From an uncultured Collinsella sp. (GTDB lineage Bacteria > Actinomycetota > Coriobacteriia > Coriobacteriales > Coriobacteriaceae), in NCBI GenBank assembly GCA_905207425.1, contig CAJLLB010000027.1, positions 1 to 17,449 on the forward strand: a DNA stretch of 17,449 nucleotides, in the 5' to 3' direction. How positions within the stretch are numbered: position 1 is the first letter of the stretch; each line of letters opens with the position of its first letter. A program made the translations under genes and the position numbers. The notes below the pieces were generated by a model. That model searched no databases. It was not told where the DNA came from and saw only the letters and a program-made list of their open reading frames with translations. Below are positions 7,210-15,078 of the stretch, in pieces.

Positions 7210-7245
7210 AGGACCTACTTCATATGCCGCTTCATCGATTTGTGA

Positions 7246-7350
7246 TCAGTCGCGAACCTTTCCGATGCCGAGCGTACCACCGAAGACGCCCTGCGACGGG
7301 AGCTGTTGGTCAATTGGGATGAACTGTTCACCGTTAAGCCGGCCGGCTAG
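7246..7350 (+). pseudogene. Possible gene remnant (about 34 codons, no start)
   Basis: After an in-frame TGA at 7243, a 34-codon frame reads SVANLSDAERTTEDALRREL and ends LFTVKPAG before TAG at 7348-7350. It has no start codon or ribosome site but looks like an amphipathic protein C-terminus with actinobacterial codon use. It could be the eroded tail of a lost gene, or chance. The stop overlaps the convergent stop of the next gene. I cannot name a parent family. Confidence 0.2.
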
Positions 7351-8195
7351 CAGCTAGCAATCAGGGGGACTGCGGGAACGCCAGAAGCAGCAACGCGAGT
7401 CGCAAATCCCGCCTCGGTCAGCTCGATGACCTCGGTAAACGTTGCGTCGAAAAACTCCTCGGTTAGCAGGCGGTATGGCGGATGGTCGGGCTCACCGGGG
7501 TTTTCGCGTACAATCTCGTGCATGACGCCGATGGTCTTGAGCACATATTCTTTATGGATGGGATACTGCCCAAAACGCGTCGCAGCGGTATACAGGCGAT
7601 CGGTCGCACGCGGGATGGAAACAATGCCCAGCGTCTTGCCAAACCAGTCAAAGTCGCCTTGCTTTTTAATGCGGAACTCCTCGCACGGCTTGCCGCCGTG
7701 CGCCTCCAGGTACTGATTCACGCGCGTATTCCATACGGTATCGGCCACCAGATGCGACCAGACACCAAGTGTCAAATCGAGCAACGACTGTGCCACATCT
7801 TCGGACGCAAGCGAGAACTCACAGGCGCCGGGACCGGCAACCGGCTCGGCATCCTTGTAGCGCTGGGGATAGTGCACGCGGTTCAGCCGCTCGCGTTCCT
7901 CGATAATCGAGGTCGCCGCGGCCGGCGCACCGATGGGCGAACTTTTAAGCAACGGTGCCACATAGGTATCCCAGAACTCATGCTCACGAGGCTTAGGGAT
8001 GGGCTCAGGCTTGGCAAAGTGCGTAATGCGGTACGGAATGGGATCGGCGATGCCAGGGACCATATAGCCCACGAAGATATCCGGAACCACGCAGCCAAAC
8101 AAAAAGGCATTGCGGTCGCGCACGCTCTTGGCAAGCGCACCGGTGCGCTCCAGCAAACGCTCCGTCTGAGCGATATGAATGTTCCAGCTTGGCAT
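7347..8195 (-). CDS. Zinc-dependent phospholipase C-like family protein
   Basis: The protein (282 residues from this start) opens with MPSWNIH and continues FLFGCVVPDIFVGYM, the N-terminal signature of the zinc-dependent phospholipase C/S1-P1 nuclease fold (MPxWxxH, then GxxxPD). Candidate metal ligands are H7, D39, H59, and H148 and D152 in WSHLVADTVWN. No signal peptide or membrane helix is seen, so it is probably cytoplasmic. Substrate and activity are unknown, and many members are annotated only as hypothetical. The start at 8195 is preferred because family members begin at MPSW and GGGGG lies five bases upstream. A second ATG four codons earlier (8207) is possible. TATAGT at 8221-8226 may be its -10 box. 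It converges with the remnant after pyk and stands alone. Confidence 0.7.
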   Translation of the reverse strand: MPSWNIHIAQTERLLERTGALAKSVRDRNAFLFGCVVPDIFVGYMVPGIADPIPYRITHFAKPEPIPKPREHEFWDTYVAPLLKSSPIGAPAAATSIIEERERLNRVHYPQRYKDAEPVAGPGACEFSLASEDVAQSLLDLTLGVWSHLVADTVWNTRVNQYLEAHGGKPCEEFRIKKQGDFDWFGKTLGIVSIPRATDRLYTAATRFGQYPIHKEYVLKTIGVMHEIVRENPGEPDHPPYRLLTEEFFDATFTEVIELTEAGFATRVAASGVPAVPLIASC

Positions 8196-8274
8196 AGCCA
8201 CCCCCATAAAAACCTGGATAACTATACCATCACGGCAAAGCCGCGCGGGCGGCTACGCACGCTCTACGCAGCAA

Positions 8275-9045
8275 CTAGTCCGTAGCACCGCTTTCGGTTC
8301 CATACGACGGCGAAGGCGCCTCGACCACATGGTGATATCGATCGATATAGATTGCACGGGCCCCCAGGCGGCGCACCAAATCTTGGTGATGTGTGCTCAT
8401 CAAGACCGTCTTACCCGCCGCGACGTAGGCCAGCAAGAAGTTGACCACAATGTCGCATGAATCCTCGTCGAGCCCATTGGTAGGCTCGTCGAGAACCAAG
8501 ATATCCGGGTTTATCGACACCACCGCAGCCAGCGCAACGCGCTTCTTTTGCCCACCCGAGAGCTGATAGGGAGAGGCGTCGGCAAGGTCGGCAACCTGGA
8601 ACAGCCCCATGGCATCGCGGACGCGGCGCTCGAGCTCGCCCGTCGGCAGCCCCATCTGCGCGGGACCAAAAGCGACCTCCTCGCCCACCGTGGCGCAAAA
8701 GAGCTGCGCGTCGGCATTCTGGAACACAAAGCCAACGCGCTGATGAAAACGCTGAGCGGCCGCGGAATCCTTTAGAAACGCCGCATCGATCACATGCCCG
8801 TCAAACAGGTATGCCCCTGCGTCCGCGAGTTCAAGGCCGTTAATAAGGCGCATAATCGTCGTCTTACCGCAGCCGTTGGGACCGAGCAGGGCAACGAGTT
8901 CGCCACGATCGACCTGCAGCGACACGCCATCGACAACCGTATGTCCCGCATAGGAGAACACTACGTCGCGCAGCTCGATGAGCGGCGTGACCTCGGCGCC
9001 GCCCGCACCGTTCGTGCCCGCCGCATTATTCATATCGATCGTCAA
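8275..9045 (-). CDS. cbiO: ECF transporter ATP-binding protein CbiO (nickel/cobalt importer)
   Basis: The ATPase of the ECF-type metal importer encoded with cbiM and cbiQ. It binds the coupling T-protein on the cytoplasmic face and powers uptake. With this start it has 256 residues. Motifs: Walker A GPNGCGKT (55-62), Q-loop FQNADAQLF, signature LSGGQKKR (162-169), Walker B ILVLDEPTNGLD (182-193) and switch histidine STHHQD. The start is uncertain: TTG at 9045 has AGGG seven bases upstream and is chosen. ATG at 9069 or 9033 are alternatives with poor ribosome sites. The longer frame to 9195 overlaps cbiQ by about 100 bases and encodes an Arg/Cys-rich stretch, so it is rejected. Only one ATPase gene is present, so CbiO probably works as a homodimer. 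Confidence 0.93.
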   Translation of the reverse strand: MTIDMNNAAGTNGAGGAEVTPLIELRDVVFSYAGHTVVDGVSLQVDRGELVALLGPNGCGKTTIMRLINGLELADAGAYLFDGHVIDAAFLKDSAAAQRFHQRVGFVFQNADAQLFCATVGEEVAFGPAQMGLPTGELERRVRDAMGLFQVADLADASPYQLSGGQKKRVALAAVVSINPDILVLDEPTNGLDEDSCDIVVNFLLAYVAAGKTVLMSTHHQDLVRRLGARAIYIDRYHHVVEAPSPSYGTESGATD

Positions 9046-9091
9046 AACGTCGCCCTTCCCTATTTGCATCCCCAGCCGGAACCAGCAGCGC

Positions 9092-9934
9092 CTACAGCAC
9101 CGCGCATAACACTGCCAGCAGCGCCACGCCGGCCGCGTAAACCGTATCGCGCCAGCCAAACCCGGCGCGTGCGGGCGCCGGATACGCGCCGGCAAAGCCG
9201 CGGCAAAGCATAGCCTCGTCCATCGCGCGGCTGCATTCCATCGCCTTGATAAAGGTCATGCCCATGATACCCGCGATCGAATCCGTACGCGAAAATCCCT
9301 CAGGCGCACGGCCAACGCTGCGCAGCATGACCGATTCGCACAGATTGTGCGCCGTGCGACCCAGCACCTCGATGTGCTTGAGCGCCATATCAAACGTAAA
9401 GATGACCTCGTCGGGCAGGTGCAGCATTTTGAGCGCCGCTGACATGCGGCTCCAGGTAAGCGTCCACGAAACACCCAGCACCAGCGACACATTAATGAAG
9501 GTCTTGAGTGCAATCTTGAGCATGGCGCCCGTGGCAGACGCGCCCAGCAGCAGGGCAGGCAGCGCTAGAACCACCGCGAGCCCCGCGGCGCCAAGCGCCG
9601 GCACAAAGGTTCCCCGCAGCCCGCGTACGGGGCGCACGGCAACGAGCACCAGCGCGATAGCCGCCATCAGCATCAGATACAGCGGGCTTTGCGTCAGACA
9701 CACGCACAGGACGCAAACGAACATCCCCACCAGGCGCACCGGAGCCGAAACGCAAGAAAGGGCGCGGTCGACCATCGACCCGCCCTCGTGTACGCCTCCA
9801 CCCAGGCGAACCCGCTCAAGCAGGCTCGCCAGGTGCAGGACATTCTTTTGCATCACACGATGCCGAGCCCCCGCGGGCTCGTAACGCTGCTCGACCGCAA
9901 GCCAGCTAGGCAGCTCGGCTATTGCCATGAGCAC
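9092..9934 (-). CDS. cbiQ: ECF transporter transmembrane (T) component CbiQ
   Basis: The coupling membrane protein of the nickel/cobalt ECF importer. It links the ATPase CbiO to the substrate-binding CbiM. The 280 residues include hydrophobic helices at roughly 65-80, 85-105, 107-130, 135-155 and at the C-terminus. Between them is the cytoplasmic coupling region (LPDEVIFTFDMALKHIEVL, then MDEAMLCRGF), whose RG motif docks into the ATPase groove in this family. The GTG at 9932-9934 has AGGA five bases upstream. An ATG two codons later is possible. The gene starts 29 bases inside cbiM, implying translational coupling, and is followed by cbiO. The N-terminal ~50 residues are polar and may be a cytoplasmic extension. 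Confidence 0.92.
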   Translation of the reverse strand: MLMAIAELPSWLAVEQRYEPAGARHRVMQKNVLHLASLLERVRLGGGVHEGGSMVDRALSCVSAPVRLVGMFVCVLCVCLTQSPLYLMLMAAIALVLVAVRPVRGLRGTFVPALGAAGLAVVLALPALLLGASATGAMLKIALKTFINVSLVLGVSWTLTWSRMSAALKMLHLPDEVIFTFDMALKHIEVLGRTAHNLCESVMLRSVGRAPEGFSRTDSIAGIMGMTFIKAMECSRAMDEAMLCRGFAGAYPAPARAGFGWRDTVYAAGVALLAVLCAVL

Positions 9935-10991
9935 CGCTTTCCTTAACCGTCAGCGAGATCAGACGGAATGCGATGGTGAGCACCGCCACGCCAATTACGC
10001 CCGAGAGGATATACATGGCAGCCTGGCCGGCAAAGCCAAGACCCTGCTCCTCGGAATAGGCCTGCAGATAATCGCCCGTGGGCAGGGCATCGGCAAAGGT
10101 CGGGGTATCGAGGCCGACCGAAGCCTGCAGGCTGTCGTCGCCAGCCTCCTGAACGGCGGTCGCGGCGCCCTCGGCGTCCCACTCGCCCCATGCGTCACCG
10201 GTGGCCAGCAGACCCAGCGGCGCGGCCACGACAAGCACGGCAACCAGGATAAGCGTGGGGATCAGCGAGGTCTTCTTGGCAGCAGCGCCCTCGGCGGCAA
10301 GCTGTCCATCGGCGGCTTCGGGGCCGACGATAACGCTCGGCGCCGTCTTCTTGATAAAGCCGTAGATCGCGGCAGTCGCCACGCCCTCGACCACGCCGGC
10401 TACCAACATATGCGGGATCATCATGGCCGGAATGGCAATGGACAGCGGGAAGGGGCAGTACAGCGGAGCGCCCGAAGCATTCGTGAAAAGCATCGGCTGA
10501 ATACCAAACTCGATTGCTGCGCACAGGGCCGCCAGGCACAGGCCGACCCAGCCGCTTACGATGGCCGAAACCGAGGTGCCCCAGCTCTTGTCGTGCAAAC
10601 GGCTGTTAAGCGCGCGGAACACGATGGCTGCGGCAAACGGCAACACGAAGGCCATGTTAAAGCAGTTAGCGCCAAAGGACAGGATGCCGCCGTCGCCAAA
10701 CAGCAGCGCTTGCAGCGCCAGCGCGACCGAAACCGCGATAGCCGCGGCCTCGGGGCCCAGCAGCAGCGCGATGAGTGCGCCACCAACGGCGTGGCCAGTG
10801 GTGCCGCCGGGCAGCGGCACGTTGAACATCATAAGCAAGAAGGAAAATGCGGCGCAGATGCCCAGGAAAGCCATGTGCTCGCGATCGAGCGTGGCGCGCA
10901 CCTTCTTGATACAGTGAGCCCAGACGGGCACCATCGCCACCGCCATGACGGCATCGGTCTGCGGGGACAGATAATTATCTGGAATATGCAT
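9906..10991 (-). CDS. cbiM: ECF nickel/cobalt substrate-binding protein CbiM/NikM with fused PDGLE-like C-terminus
   Basis: The S component that binds and carries Ni2+ or Co2+ across the membrane. It begins MHIPDNYLSP, and Met1 and His2 with His67 in PGGTTGHAVGG match the metal-binding N-terminus known in this family. The first ~215 residues form the CbiM domain with several helices (about 40-57, 70-97, 110-127, 140-162, 185-212). After a hydrophilic linker (220-242), helix 243-265 leads into APLGLLATGDAWGEW. A polar loop follows, then a last helix (about 323-346), resembling the CbiN/NikN PDGLE-type subunit fused in one chain. GGGAGG lies five bases before the ATG. The gene is first of three and has a promoter and palindromic operator upstream; the operator suggests nickel. 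Confidence 0.93.
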   Translation of the reverse strand: MHIPDNYLSPQTDAVMAVAMVPVWAHCIKKVRATLDREHMAFLGICAAFSFLLMMFNVPLPGGTTGHAVGGALIALLLGPEAAAIAVSVALALQALLFGDGGILSFGANCFNMAFVLPFAAAIVFRALNSRLHDKSWGTSVSAIVSGWVGLCLAALCAAIEFGIQPMLFTNASGAPLYCPFPLSIAIPAMMIPHMLVAGVVEGVATAAIYGFIKKTAPSVIVGPEAADGQLAAEGAAAKKTSLIPTLILVAVLVVAAPLGLLATGDAWGEWDAEGAATAVQEAGDDSLQASVGLDTPTFADALPTGDYLQAYSEEQGLGFAGQAAMYILSGVIGVAVLTIAFRLISLTVKESGAHGNSRAA

Positions 10992-11048
10992 GCACGCCTC
11001 CCGGTTATCGGCGCACGGAATTGCAACGCCGTTTGAATCACCTTTCCA

Positions 11049-11076
11049 GTGTTACGTAATGTCAGATTCGTAACAC
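11049..11076. promoter_or_regulatory. NikR-like operator GTGTTAC-N14-GTAACAC
   Basis: A perfect inverted repeat with 8-bp arms GTGTTACG and CGTAACAC lies just downstream of the cbiM -10 box, across about +4 to +31 of the transcript. From memory, the nickel repressor NikR of some bacteria recognises GTGTTAC-N13/14-GTAACAC, which this fits with N14. The position would let a bound repressor block transcription. No regulator gene is in the window. Confidence 0.68.
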
Positions 11077-11086
11077 GACGCGGGCT

Positions 11087-11115
11087 ATCATAGCAAAACG
11101 GCGCACTGCCGACAA
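11087..11115 (-). promoter_or_regulatory. Promoter of the cbiM-cbiQ-cbiO operon
   Basis: On the minus strand a -35 TTGTCG (11110-11115) and -10 TATGAT (11087-11092) are separated by exactly 17 bases. Transcription should start near 11080, giving a leader of about 90 bases that begins at the palindromic operator. Confidence 0.65.
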
Positions 11116-11237
11116 AGCAGCACGCCGTTATGTAATGCGCGTGTCATATATGCAGGCTCAACGGTGCCTTATACCGGGCATAGCGGTCATGTAGGATTCG
11201 GCAGCAGCCACCGCTAACCCATACCCCAGCGCAGGAC

Positions 11238-13691
11238 CTAGCCGCGGACCTCGCCGTTTACGCCCTTGCACACCTTGGTGACGATCTTCTGGTGCGCCTT
11301 TTCGACCTCTTCGCTGGTGAGCGTGTGGTCGTCGGAGCGATACGTAAGCGCAAAGGCCATGGACTTCTTGCCTGCTCCGATGCGGATGGGATCGCGGTAG
11401 ACATCGAACAGGCGCACGCCCTCGAGCAGCTTGCCGCCGGCACTCGTAATACGACGCTCAAGATCCTCGCAGGTCACAGTGTTGTCGACCACGATAGCAA
11501 GGTCGTGCTCAACGGCCGGGTACTGCGAGAACTCACGGTAGTTCTCCTGGTTGCGGGCGCCCTTGATCAGCTTGTCCAAGTCGAGCTCAAAGGCAACGAC
11601 GACCTCGTCAATGCCCATAGCCTCGCGCGCCTCGGGGTGAATCTCGCCAACCCAGCCCAGCACGGTACCGCCCGAGAGCACCTCGGCAGCACGACCCGGC
11701 TGCAGGAAGGCATAGCCCTCGCCCTCGACGGGACGGAAGCGAACCTTCTCGACGCGCAGCTGGGCAAGCAGCTCCTCGACAATGCCCTTGCCAAAGAAGA
11801 AACGCAGCTTACGGTACTTCATGTTCCAGGACTGCTCGCTCCACTGGCCCGACAGCACGCCCGCTACGGACTTGGTCTCCTTGGGCAGGCTGGCGTTCTC
11901 GCGACCGTGGAACAAGCTGCCGACCTCGTACAGATGCACGTTGGGCGTGCCGTGGGCCTCGTTGTAGGCCACAGACTGCAGCAGACCCGGCAGCAACGAG
12001 CGGCGCATCTCGGTCTGCTCGGCCACCAGCGGGTTCATGAGCACCACGGGGCAGCCGCGGCCTTCGGTGGACATGCCGATCTTCTCCAGGTCGCCCGGGG
12101 CGGCGAAGCCAAAGGTCGTGGTCTCGTTGAGGCCGCAGGCGCGCAGGATCTCGCCAACCTTGCGGGTGAGCTTCTGCTCGCGGGTCAGGCCGCCGATATG
12201 GTTCCTGGCAGCCGGGATGGTCGCCGTCACGCGGCCCATGCCCCACAGGCGCAGGACCTCCTCGATCAGGTCGATCTCGCGCGGCAGGTCGGGACGGAAG
12301 CTCGGCGGCGTGACCATAAAGTCCTCGCCGTCGCGCTCGACGGTGCAGCCCAGGCGGGTGAGTGAGCGCTCGATAAAGTCGGGCTCGATGTCAGCACCGC
12401 AGATGGCGCGTACGCGGGCCAGGCGCAGCTTGATGCCGTCGATGGTCTTGGGCGCGGGGAACACGTCCACATAGCCGGGGGCGACCTCGCCGCCGGCGAT
12501 CTCCTCGATGAGCGCGCAGGTAACGTTGGCAACATCCACGCAGCCGGTCTCGTCGACCTGGCGCTCAAAGCGGATGGAGGCGTCGGAGATCAGCGACAGG
12601 TCACGGCTGGTGTGCGAGGTGCGGCCGGCGTTGAAGCAGGCGCTCTCGACCATCACGTCGACGGTGTCGTCCTCAATCTCGGAATCCATGCCACCCATAA
12701 CGCCGGCCAGCGCCACAGGACGCTCGCCGTCGGTGATGAGACCCATGCCGGCGTCGAGCGTACGCTCCTCGCCGTCGAGCGGCGTGAACTTCTCGTCCTG
12801 CTGGGCGGCGCGAACGACCACGCGGCGCCTGCCATCGCGCTCGGCAAAGGTGTCGAGGTCAAAGGCGTGCAGCGGCTGACCAGTGAGCATCATCACATAG
12901 TTGGTGATGTCGACGATGTTGTTGTGCGGGCGCACGCCCAGGGCGTTAAGGCGCTTGACCATCCAGTCGGGCGACGGGCCGACCTTCACGTTGCGCACGA
13001 TGCGGGCAACGTAGCGGTCGCACAGGCCCTCGTCGGCAATCTCGACGGAAAGCTCGTCGTCGGTCGCGCGGCCGGTCTCGGCCTTGATGGCGGGCAGCTC
13101 AACGTGGAAATCGCGGTCGAAGATGGCGCCGGTCTCGCGAGCCATGCCGATCATGGACAGGCAGTCGGGGCGGTTGGGCGTGATCTCGCAGTCGAGCACG
13201 GTGTCGCTCGAGCCCACGTACTCGGCAAACGGCATGCCGCAGGGCGTATCCTCGGGCAGGATCATAATGCCGGAGTGGTCGCCACCCAGGCCGAGCTCGC
13301 GCGCGGAGCAGTTCATGCCCATGGACACGACGCCGCGAAGCTTGCTCTTCTTGATCTTGACGTCGCCGGGAAGCACGGCGCCGATCATGGCCGTGACGAT
13401 GTGGTCGCCGGCCTCAAAGTTCTGCGCGCCGCAGACGATCTGCAGCGGAGCGGGATTGCCGTCGGGGTCGAGGTTCTTGTCGCCCACGTCGACCGAGCAC
13501 ACATACATGTGGTCGCTATCGGGGTGCGGGGTCTTGGTGAGCACCTTGGCGGTCACCACGTGGTCGAAGGACTCGCCCACGGTGTCGATCGCCTCGACCT
13601 CGGTGCCGGTACGGATATATTCGTCCGAAAGGGTCTTGGGATCCTCCGGAATATCGATCATGGTCTTGAGCCAGTCGTAAGAAACACGCAT
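11238..13691 (-). CDS. pheT: Phenylalanine-tRNA ligase beta subunit
   Basis: Beta subunit of the cytoplasmic alpha2-beta2 phenylalanyl-tRNA synthetase, which charges tRNA-Phe and edits mischarged Tyr. Its 817 residues are normal for the bacterial form. Order seen: N-terminal MRVSYDWLKTMIDIP, the OB-fold tRNA-binding domain (about 40-155, VVTAKVLTKTPHPDSD to GGDHSGIMILPED), the B3/B4 editing region (about 200-400, with DITNYVMMLTGQPLHAFD), B5 and a catalytic-like core (about 400-690), and the C-terminal anticodon-binding ferredoxin fold (about 705-817, starting SQYPAVEHDLAIVVD). AAAGGAG is six bases before the ATG. It follows pheS on the same strand after 184 bases, so it should share the T-box-controlled transcript. 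No clear terminator is visible after it. Confidence 0.98.
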   Translation of the reverse strand: MRVSYDWLKTMIDIPEDPKTLSDEYIRTGTEVEAIDTVGESFDHVVTAKVLTKTPHPDSDHMYVCSVDVGDKNLDPDGNPAPLQIVCGAQNFEAGDHIVTAMIGAVLPGDVKIKKSKLRGVVSMGMNCSARELGLGGDHSGIMILPEDTPCGMPFAEYVGSSDTVLDCEITPNRPDCLSMIGMARETGAIFDRDFHVELPAIKAETGRATDDELSVEIADEGLCDRYVARIVRNVKVGPSPDWMVKRLNALGVRPHNNIVDITNYVMMLTGQPLHAFDLDTFAERDGRRRVVVRAAQQDEKFTPLDGEERTLDAGMGLITDGERPVALAGVMGGMDSEIEDDTVDVMVESACFNAGRTSHTSRDLSLISDASIRFERQVDETGCVDVANVTCALIEEIAGGEVAPGYVDVFPAPKTIDGIKLRLARVRAICGADIEPDFIERSLTRLGCTVERDGEDFMVTPPSFRPDLPREIDLIEEVLRLWGMGRVTATIPAARNHIGGLTREQKLTRKVGEILRACGLNETTTFGFAAPGDLEKIGMSTEGRGCPVVLMNPLVAEQTEMRRSLLPGLLQSVAYNEAHGTPNVHLYEVGSLFHGRENASLPKETKSVAGVLSGQWSEQSWNMKYRKLRFFFGKGIVEELLAQLRVEKVRFRPVEGEGYAFLQPGRAAEVLSGGTVLGWVGEIHPEAREAMGIDEVVVAFELDLDKLIKGARNQENYREFSQYPAVEHDLAIVVDNTVTCEDLERRITSAGGKLLEGVRLFDVYRDPIRIGAGKKSMAFALTYRSDDHTLTSEEVEKAHQKIVTKVCKGVNGEVRG

Positions 13692-13778
13692 CTAGCTCTC
13701 CTTTCATACTGAAAGCCTGCGAAGAGATGCAGGTGGAAACTTCAACTTTGTGAACATTCCTTACAAAGCGAGGGTTGT

Positions 13779-13863
13779 CCAAGTGCGGCAGATCGGCCCG
13801 AAAGAGGAGCGCCGCGTACTTTGGTACGCAAGCGACGAATGAGCGCCGAGGTGCCGTGCTTGG
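13779..13863. repeat. Long imperfect hairpin between pheS and pheT
   Basis: The outer arms 13779-13790 and 13852-13863 pair over 10 of 12 positions with a symmetric two-base mismatch. The centre is a perfect GCGTAC/GTACGC stem with a four-base loop (13814-13829), with partial pairing between. On the pheT side lie two smaller inverted repeats, CTTTGT/ACAAAG (13746-13768) and CCTGC/GCAGG (13716-13733). The 184-base gap is long for a pheST operon. The element could be an inserted intergenic repeat or an RNA structure adjusting pheT expression. No U-tract follows. Confidence 0.55.
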
Positions 13864-13875
13864 GCAAGCCGCAGC

Positions 13876-14952
13876 CTAGAACTGATTCAAGAAGCGCATA
13901 TCGCCAGTCATGAGCGTTCTGAGGTCGGGCAAGTCGTAGCGCAGTGCCGCGACGCGCTCGGCACCAATACCAAAGGCAAAGCCGGTGTACTTCTCGGGGT
14001 CGATGCCGCAGTTGATCAGGACGTTGGGGTCGACCATGCCGCAGCCCAGGATCTCGATCCAGCCGCTGTGCTTGCAGAAGTTGCAGCCCTTGCCGCCGCA
14101 CACGTGGCAGCTCACGTCCACCTCGCAGGAAGGCTCGGTGAAGGGGAAGAAATGCGGGCGATAACGCGTCTTGCGGTCCTCGCCAAACATGCACTTAACA
14201 AAGTAGTCGAGCGTGCCCTTAAGATCGCCAAAGGTGATGCCCTCGTCGACGACCAGGCCCTCGATCTGGTTGAACTGCGGCAGGTGGCAGGCGTCGGCCG
14301 TGTCGGGACGATAGACGGTGCCCGGGCAGATCATGTAGATGGGCGGCTTTTGCGACTCCATGGTGTGGATTTGCACGCCCGAGGTCTGGGTGCGCAGCAG
14401 CACGTCGGACTCGCCGTGGGCATGAGCCTCGGGGTGCGCGACGCTGCCGGGGTTGTTGTCGACCACGTAGAAGGTATCGCGGGCCGAACGGCTCGGGTGA
14501 TCCATGGGGGCGTTGAGCGCGGTGAAGTTGTAGTAGGAGGTGTCGACCATGGGGCCGGACTCGACGGTGTAGCCGATGCCGCAGAAGATGTCCTCGGCCT
14601 CCTCGATGATCTGCTTGATCAGGTGCTGGTGGCCGATCTGCGGACGGATGCCCGGCAGCGTGATGTCGACGGCATCGTGCTCGAGTGCGTGCTTGAGGGC
14701 GGCGGCCTTCATCTCGGTGGTGCGCTCGTCGAGCATGCCCTCGATCAGCTGGCGCATCTCGTTGGCGCGCTTGCCCATCACGGGACGATCCTCGGGGGCG
14801 AGCTTGCCCATCATGCGCATCAGGCCGGTGATGCGGCCCTTGCGACCGAGCAGCTCAACGCGTGCAGCCTCGAGCTTGGCGGCGTCGTCGGCGCCTGCAA
14901 CGAGCTCCTTGGCCTCTTCCTCGAGTTTGACCAGATCATCAATCAGACTCAT
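13876..14952 (-). CDS. pheS: Phenylalanine-tRNA ligase alpha subunit
   Basis: Catalytic alpha subunit of phenylalanyl-tRNA synthetase, a class II enzyme that makes Phe-AMP and transfers Phe to tRNA-Phe. From the chosen ATG it has 358 residues. An N-terminal coiled-coil (about 1-95, rich in Glu, Lys, Ala and Leu) precedes motif 1 (GHQHLI, 107-112), motif 2 (YRPDTADACHLPQFNQIEG, 214-232), FFPFTEPSCEVDV (268-280), the Cys-rich loop with C282, C285, C290 and C293, and motif 3 GFAFGIGAERVA (324-335). The start at 14952 has AAGGGAAG just upstream and fits family N-termini. The longer frame to 15063 runs into the T-box terminator and is rejected. It is the first gene of the pheS-pheT operon. Confidence 0.97.
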   Translation of the reverse strand: MSLIDDLVKLEEEAKELVAGADDAAKLEAARVELLGRKGRITGLMRMMGKLAPEDRPVMGKRANEMRQLIEGMLDERTTEMKAAALKHALEHDAVDITLPGIRPQIGHQHLIKQIIEEAEDIFCGIGYTVESGPMVDTSYYNFTALNAPMDHPSRSARDTFYVVDNNPGSVAHPEAHAHGESDVLLRTQTSGVQIHTMESQKPPIYMICPGTVYRPDTADACHLPQFNQIEGLVVDEGITFGDLKGTLDYFVKCMFGEDRKTRYRPHFFPFTEPSCEVDVSCHVCGGKGCNFCKHSGWIEILGCGMVDPNVLINCGIDPEKYTGFAFGIGAERVAALRYDLPDLRTLMTGDMRFLNQF

Positions 14953-15037
14953 GTCTTCCCTTTCGTCTCTCGCGTATCCGCGCTCCGGGGCGGCTGACGC
15001 CGCCCGATGCTGCGGATGCGCGGCCCGGTTCGGTAAC

Positions 15038-15078
15038 AAAAAACCGTCCTCGGGCATGTGCATTGCCCAAGGACGGTT
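15038..15078 (-). terminator. T-box attenuator terminator
   Basis: On the minus strand the stem AACCGTCC/GGACGGTT (15071-15078 with 15042-15049) continues into GGGC/GCCC across one mismatch. It is followed by a run of six U (15038-15043). It competes with the antiterminator that includes the T-box core just upstream. Confidence 0.92.

Noticed and set aside
9070..9195. N-terminal extension of CbiO starting at 9195
   Set aside because: It would overlap cbiQ by about 100 bases and encode an Arg/Cys/Trp-rich stretch absent from ECF ATPases.
10992..11237. Cobalamin riboswitch or tRNA between pheT and cbiM
   Set aside because: I found no B12-box-like sequence and no cloverleaf. The region is explained by a promoter and palindromic operator, plus about 120 bases with nothing clear after pheT.
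12612..13712. 366-codon open frame antisense to pheT
   Set aside because: Codon-bias shadow of pheT, with no recognisable domain and no ribosome site.
13742..14194. Small hypothetical proteins in the pheS-pheT spacer
   Set aside because: These frames extend out of pheS in other phases or run into pheT, lack ribosome sites, and lie over a hairpin element.
14953..15063. 37-residue N-terminal extension of PheS
   Set aside because: It would be translated from within the T-box terminator. The ATG at 14952 has a ribosome site and fits the family.
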